Source of the DNA: an uncultured bacterium | GTDB lineage: Bacteria; Planctomycetota; UBA1135; GCA-002686595 | Direction of reading: 5' to 3' | Length of the DNA stretch: 35,633 nucleotides | NCBI GenBank assembly: GCA_937910685.1 | Contig: CALEMP010000185.1 | Location: 1 to 35,633, forward strand | Shown here: piece by piece, positions 31,632 to 35,633 of the stretch | Position numbering within the stretch: position 1 is the stretch's first letter | Layout: each line of letters starts with the position of its first letter | Translations under genes and position numbers: made by a program | The notes under the pieces: model-generated | Told to the model about the DNA's origin: nothing | The model's input: the letters and a program-made list of their open reading frames with translations, nothing else | Databases searched by the model: none

Positions 31632-31710
31632 CCTGATGCTAGCTCCTTCTTCCCCCTCAGGCAGGTGGTTTGGGCCTTCGCAGGGCGGCCTTGGGGCTCC
31701 GTGCCCTATC

Positions 31711-33777
31711 ATGCCTCCCGTGATCTCCCGCTCGACCTGGACCCTCTTCGCGCTCACCCTCTTCGCCTCACCTGGAATCAGCCAGGAGAGAGACGACGAG
31801 GTCGTGACCTACGAACTCACGATCGCCTCCGAGGAGATCGCGCCTGCTGGCCGGCCGATCGAGGCGCTGACGATCAACGGCGGCGTGCCAGGTCCGACGC
31901 TCGAGTTCACCGAAGGCGACACGGTGCGCATCACGGTGACCAACGCGCTCGAGCGCGAGGAGACCTCGATCCACTGGCACGGACTGCTCGTTCCGAACGC
32001 GATGGACGGCGTCCCCTACCTCACGACGCCGCCGATTCAGCCGGGTGAGTCGCGCCTATTCGAGTTCACGCTGCGCCAGTCGGGAACTTACTGGTACCAC
32101 TCGCACACGGGCCTCCAGGAGCAGCGCGGCGTCTACGGTTCGATCGTGATCCAACCGCGCGAGCCCGACGTCGAGGTCGACCGCGAGCACGTCGTTGTCC
32201 TCTCGGATTGGACGAACGAAGACCCGAACGAGGTCATGCGCACCTTGATGCGCGGCAGCGAGTGGTACGCCCAGAAGCGGGGCAACGTGCAGTCCCTGCT
32301 CGGCGCGTGGCGAAGGGGCAAGCTGGACGACTTCTTCAAGCGCGAGCGGTCACGCATGCCGGCGATGGACGTGTCGGACATTGCTTACGACGCCTTCCTG
32401 GCGAACGGGCAGCGCAGGCACCGGTTGGCTGCGGCGCCGGGGGAGCGCGTGCTCCTGCGGGTCATCAACGCCGGGGCCTCGACGTACTTTCATCTCACGA
32501 GCGCTGCGGGACCCCTCGAGATCGTCGGCACCGACGGGATGCGCGTGAAGCCGGTGGAGGTCCGCCGGTTGCTGATGGGGATGGCGGAGACCTACGACGT
32601 CGTGGTGACGATGCCGGCGAACGGCGACGCGGTCGAGGTGCGCGCGACGGCGCACGACGTGAGCGGGCACGCATCGATCATCCTGGGCGAGGGTGCGCTG
32701 CGCCGGGCGGAGGATCCGCCCGCTCCGGACCTGTACACGATGATGGAGGCGGCCAAGGCGGGGATCGAGAGCGTCAACCCGGAGCGCGGCCGCGACGCCG
32801 CCGCCGCGGAGCGCCCGTTCGCGCCCTACGCGCTACTGGAAGCAATGCGGCCGACGACGCTCGTGCGGGAACCAGCCGATGAGGAGCGGGTGCGCACTCT
32901 GACCCTGCGGCTCACGGGCGACATGCGCCGCTATATCTGGAGCTTCAACGGCAAGACCCTGGCAGAGGAGACGGCGATCCCGATCTCGTCGGGGGAGATC
33001 CTGCGCATCGAGCTGATCAACGACACGATGATGCATCACCCGCTGCACCTGCACGGGCACTTCTTCCGCGTGCTGAACGGCAAGGGCGACACGGCTCCGC
33101 TCAAGCACACCGTCGATGTGCCTCCGATGGGCAAGCGCGTGATCGAGTGGGTCGCCGACGAGGAGCCAGCCGACTGGTTCTTCCACTGCCACATGCTCTA
33201 CCACATGGACGCAGGCATGGCGCGCGTCTTCAGCTACCGCGAGCAGGGACCCGACCACGAGCCAGCGCTGGATCCGAAGCTGCTGAACCCGCGCTTCTTC
33301 CTCGTGGACGGCAGCATCAGCAGCCACATGACCATGGGCCGCGCGGCGCTGATGCAGGGGCGCAACGACTTCCTGCTGCGCTGGGACGCGGGCATCGACG
33401 CCGACGAGCATGAGGACCGCGAGGTCGACCTCGCCTGGTCCCGCTACCTCAGCATGAACCTCTCCACGATCGCGGGGTACCGCTTCACGAACGTGCACGG
33501 CGCCGAGGACCGGTTCTTTGCCGGCGTGCGCTATCGACTGCCCTACCTGGTCCTGGCGGAGGTCACCCTGGACGACGAGGGGGACCTGCGCGTCGGGTTG
33601 GACAAGGAATACATGCTCACCGACCGCCTGGGCGCGTTCGGGATGTTAGAGTACGATACCAACACGCGCGAGGAGTGGGAGACCGGCCTCGAGTGGACCA
33701 TGACCAAGTCCTTCGGCCTGGTCACCAGCTATCATTCCGAGCATGGCGGCGGCATCGGCCTGTCCTTTTCCTTTTGA
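31711..33777 (+). CDS. Multicopper oxidase (CopA-like) fused to a C-terminal CopB-like outer-membrane beta-barrel
   Basis: This 688-residue secreted protein is probably a cuprous oxidase or copper-tolerance factor. A signal peptide (STWTLFALTLFASPGISQ) precedes three cupredoxin domains. Copper ligands are complete: H88-W-H90-G, H130-S-H132, H443-P-L-H446-L-H448-G-H450 and H492-C493-H494-x3-H498-x4-M503, so types 1, 2 and 3 sites should form, with an axial Met. After about residue 525, a segment of about 135 residues (553-688) has alternating hydrophobic/polar strands (DLAWSRYLSMNLSTIAGYRF, FFAGVRYRLPYLVLAEVTL) and ends SFSF, like the last strand of an outer-membrane barrel; it resembles part of CopB. 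The ATG at 31711 is chosen for the signal peptide; the frame opens at 31498. The Cys-rich lipoprotein follows 11 bp later. Confidence 0.92.
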   Translation: MPPVISRSTWTLFALTLFASPGISQERDDEVVTYELTIASEEIAPAGRPIEALTINGGVPGPTLEFTEGDTVRITVTNALEREETSIHWHGLLVPNAMDGVPYLTTPPIQPGESRLFEFTLRQSGTYWYHSHTGLQEQRGVYGSIVIQPREPDVEVDREHVVVLSDWTNEDPNEVMRTLMRGSEWYAQKRGNVQSLLGAWRRGKLDDFFKRERSRMPAMDVSDIAYDAFLANGQRRHRLAAAPGERVLLRVINAGASTYFHLTSAAGPLEIVGTDGMRVKPVEVRRLLMGMAETYDVVVTMPANGDAVEVRATAHDVSGHASIILGEGALRRAEDPPAPDLYTMMEAAKAGIESVNPERGRDAAAAERPFAPYALLEAMRPTTLVREPADEERVRTLTLRLTGDMRRYIWSFNGKTLAEETAIPISSGEILRIELINDTMMHHPLHLHGHFFRVLNGKGDTAPLKHTVDVPPMGKRVIEWVADEEPADWFFHCHMLYHMDAGMARVFSYREQGPDHEPALDPKLLNPRFFLVDGSISSHMTMGRAALMQGRNDFLLRWDAGIDADEHEDREVDLAWSRYLSMNLSTIAGYRFTNVHGAEDRFFAGVRYRLPYLVLAEVTLDDEGDLRVGLDKEYMLTDRLGAFGMLEYDTNTREEWETGLEWTMTKSFGLVTSYHSEHGGGIGLSFSF

Positions 33778-33788
33778 GATCGAGACCC

Positions 33789-34040
33789 ATGAAGACCCTG
33801 ACCCTGACCCTTCTGCTCCTGACCCTGGCCGCCTGCAACTCGGCCCCCAAGAAGAACGCCGTCACTCCCTACACCAGCGACACCTGCATCGTCATGGAGA
33901 GCAAGCTCGGCTCGATGGGCGACCCGATCGTGAAGGTCTACAACGGCCGCGAGGTCAAGTTCTGCTGCGAGCCGTGCGTCGAGGAGTTCGAAGCCGATCC
34001 GGAGTTCTACTTCGCCGAGTTGGACAAGCGGGGGAAGTAG
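33789..34040 (+). CDS. Small Cys-rich metal-binding lipoprotein (TRASH/YHS-like)
   Basis: This 83-residue lipoprotein has a signal peptide with lipobox LAAC and lipidated C16. The mature domain has C33 in DTCIVMESKLGSMGDP, then YNGREVKFCCEPCVEEFEADPEFY with C59, C60 and C63. This Cys-x25-CC-xx-C layout with a 'v.y.g..v.fCC..C...F..dP..Y' pattern matches TRASH/YHS-type metal-binding modules seen with copper and heavy-metal resistance genes. It lies 11 bp after the multicopper oxidase, so it is probably co-transcribed and may act as a periplasmic copper carrier or sensor. The start is at the signal peptide; the longer frame from 33675 overlaps the oxidase. Confidence 0.85.
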   Translation: MKTLTLTLLLLTLAACNSAPKKNAVTPYTSDTCIVMESKLGSMGDPIVKVYNGREVKFCCEPCVEEFEADPEFYFAELDKRGK

Positions 34041-34066
34041 GGCCCGACGCTTGCGCTGCGCGAGGC

Positions 34067-34378
34067 CTACTCGGCCCGCGCCGCCTCGAGCAGGTCTTGG
34101 GCGCCGCCCTCGACCAGCCGCGCCGCCAGGTCGTTTCCAAGTCGTACCGCGTCGGCCAGGTCACCGGTAACCTGTCCGCGCACCTGATCCACCCCGTCGA
34201 CCGAAAGGACGACGCCGTCGAGGGTCAGTCGGTCTCCCTCGATCACCGCATGCCCGCCAACAGGCACGCTGCAGCCCCCGCGCAGGGCCGAGAGGAACGC
34301 GCGCTCCCATTGGGCGAGGTGCCACTCGTTGCCCGTGGGGTCCAGAAACTCAGCCGCGTCAATTTGCCCGTGATTCCG
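34067..34378 (-). pseudogene. hemC: hemC 3' fragment (porphobilinogen deaminase C-terminus), 5' part missing
   Basis: The last roughly 100 residues match the C-terminal part of hydroxymethylbilane synthase: WERAFLSALRGGCSVPVGGHA with the Cys that normally holds the dipyrromethane cofactor, then IEGDRLTLDGVV and DLAARLVEGGAQDLL. A complete enzyme has about 310 residues, so about two thirds, including the substrate-binding Arg/Lys region, are absent. The frame runs into the start of the transposase element at about 34380, so the gene was probably cut by that insertion. The remaining gene may continue beyond the window on the far side of the element. It is convergent with the metal-binding lipoprotein, 26 bp apart. 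Confidence 0.82.
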
Positions 34379-35633
34379 GCCGAATTGGAGCACGTATCCT
34401 AGTGCGATGCGGACCGCTTCCCATCCCCTCCAGGTTCTCCTGCACACTTTCTCCGGCCTTTTGAGCAGGCATCAGACAGATGTCATCGCCTACCTCGTCG
34501 AGGAGAACCTCGTCCTCAAGGAGCAAATAAAGGGCCGACGCATGCGGCTCACTGATGACCAGCGCAGACGGCTTGCAGCGAAGGGGAAGCGTATCGGCCG
34601 CCAGGCCCTCAACCGCGTCGCGACAATCGTCACGCCAGACACAATCATGCGCTGGCACCGGCGCCTGATCGCTGCCAAGTGGACCTACAAGACCGAGCGC
34701 GTGGGACGGCCGGGGCTGATGATGAAGATCAAGTCCCTGATAGTCAGAATGGCCACCGACAACCCGTCCTGGGGTTACTGCCGCATCCAGGGAGAGCTCA
34801 AGTCCGTCGGGCATAGGGTCGCGAGTACGACCGTCGCCAAGGTGCTGAAGGACAACGGGATCAAGCCTGCACCTGATAGGCCATCCTCTTGGCGGTCCTT
34901 CCTCAAGGCCCACTGGGGGCAGATTGCTGCCACTGACTTCTTCTCCGTCGAGGTTTGGACGCCGAGGGGGCTGCAGACCTACTACGCGCTGTTCGTGATC
35001 GACCTCAAGAGTCGGCGAGTCCAGGTGGCCGGGATCACGACCACGCCCAACGAGTCCTTCATGGCACAGGTCGCACGCAACTGGACAGACTGCGTGGATG
35101 GTTTTCTGCGGGATCACCGCATCCTGATCTGCGACCGGGACACCAAGTTCACGGCGCAGTTTCAGGCGGCGCTGAAGGCTGCTGGTGTCGATGTGGTGTT
35201 CACACCGATCATGGCACCCAACTGCAACGCGTTTGCTGAACGCTGGGTGCTCTCGATCAAGTCGGAGTGCACTAACCGCATGATCTTCTTCGGAGAGCAG
35301 TCGCTACGTCGCGCAATCGACGAGTACGTTGCGCACTACAACGCCGAGCGCCCGCATCAGGGGGTTGGCAACGCACGTCTCCAGTCAGCCGAGCCCGCTG
35401 GAGTTGGCGAGATCGAGTGCACGGATCGACTGGGCGGTCTTCTGAAGCACTACCGTCGCGCGGCCTGAGGAAGAGTCGGCGACGGGGGCGTTCGGATTGG
35501 GTGGGGGACGTACGCCTGCCCGGCAAGACCACGGACCGCGTGCTTGAGGGCCGGCCTAGAAATGGGGCCTTTGCATTCCGCAAGTCCTGTCCTAGGCTTG
35601 CTTTCAAGCGCGGCTCAATTTCTGGACAGCACG
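34378..35633 (+). mobile_element. Insertion element carrying a DDE transposase, right end at or near window edge
   Basis: The element begins where the hemC fragment loses similarity (about 34378) and holds one transposase gene. The final bases (CTCAATTTCTGGACAGCACG, ending at the window edge) read inward as TGTCCAGAAATTGAG, like an insertion-element terminus. The left end (CCGAATTGGAGCACG near 34379-34393) is only loosely similar to it, so exact inverted repeats and target duplication are not defined. The stretch 35469-35633 has no gene. Confidence 0.65.
34407..35468 (+). CDS. DDE transposase with integrase core (rve; IS3/IS481-like)
   Basis: This 353-residue transposase has an N-terminal helical DNA-binding region (about 25-110, with LRLTDDQRRRLAAKGKR-type helices and a second helix-turn-helix around VASTTVAKVLKDNG) and an RNase-H-like rve core. 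The catalytic triad is D177 (AATDFFSVE), D243 (ICDRDTKF) and E278 (FAERWVLSIK), with the typical spacing of about 35 residues between the last two. The closing YNAERPHQGVGN is usual for IS3/IS481-type enzymes. All in one frame with no programmed frameshift, so it may be active. Start at 34407; it converges toward nothing, and reads away from the hemC fragment. Confidence 0.92.
   Translation: MRTASHPLQVLLHTFSGLLSRHQTDVIAYLVEENLVLKEQIKGRRMRLTDDQRRRLAAKGKRIGRQALNRVATIVTPDTIMRWHRRLIAAKWTYKTERVGRPGLMMKIKSLIVRMATDNPSWGYCRIQGELKSVGHRVASTTVAKVLKDNGIKPAPDRPSSWRSFLKAHWGQIAATDFFSVEVWTPRGLQTYYALFVIDLKSRRVQVAGITTTPNESFMAQVARNWTDCVDGFLRDHRILICDRDTKFTAQFQAALKAAGVDVVFTPIMAPNCNAFAERWVLSIKSECTNRMIFFGEQSLRRAIDEYVAHYNAERPHQGVGNARLQSAEPAGVGEIECTDRLGGLLKHYRRAA

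Overview
The window is a 35.6 kb piece of a GC-rich Gram-negative-type bacterial genome. It has outer-membrane hallmarks: apolipoprotein N-acyltransferase, lipoproteins, RND efflux pumps and a predicted OM beta-barrel. It also carries a complete rod-shape set (MreB, MreC, MreD, PBP2, RodA). A sulfatase, several lineage-odd proteins and the general style of the proteins make a Planctomycetota-like organism (or a similar deep-branching marine/soil phylum) my best guess. That is inference from memory of protein style, not a computed placement.

Layout. (1) 1-1187, + strand: the 3' part of a PpiD/SurA-like periplasmic folding factor with a run of acidic 8-residue repeats. (2) 1179-16686, - strand: nine tightly packed genes, read from 16686 downward. 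These are an RND adaptor lipoprotein, two RND permeases, ribH, nusB, ftsY, an O-antigen-ligase-like membrane protein with a TPR tail, and an OmpR-type response regulator with its histidine kinase. Most junctions overlap or are shorter than 30 bp. (3) 16916-27958, + strand: the envelope and shape block. It holds lnt, a leader with a good promoter and a predicted structured RNA, a membrane-anchored coiled-coil protein with an MreC/FlgT_C-like beta domain, a small single-pass protein and a strong terminator, followed by mreB-mreC-mreD-mrdA-rodA. The PBP2 is about 1108 residues, far above the usual 600-650, because of a helical insert of about 440 residues. MreC is also enlarged.

(4) 27959-35633: an accessory region with different composition and several scars. 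It contains a lower-GC sulfatase bracketed by an 18-bp near-perfect direct repeat (one copy inside the 3' end of rodA), a SAM methyltransferase, an IS91-type transposase remnant and an uncharacterised lipoprotein. It also contains a multicopper oxidase fused to a C-terminal CopB-like beta-barrel, a small Cys-rich metal-binding lipoprotein, and a hemC 3' fragment cut by a DDE-transposase insertion element that runs to the window end.

How the parts fit. Regions 2 and 3 together serve envelope biogenesis: efflux, protein targeting, lipoprotein maturation, glycan ligation and lateral-wall elongation. Region 4 looks acquired in several steps and contains a probable copper-handling unit. The strongest candidates for something new are the giant PBP2 with its unusual elongasome partners, the oxidase-barrel fusion, and the possible small RNA at about 18816-18995.
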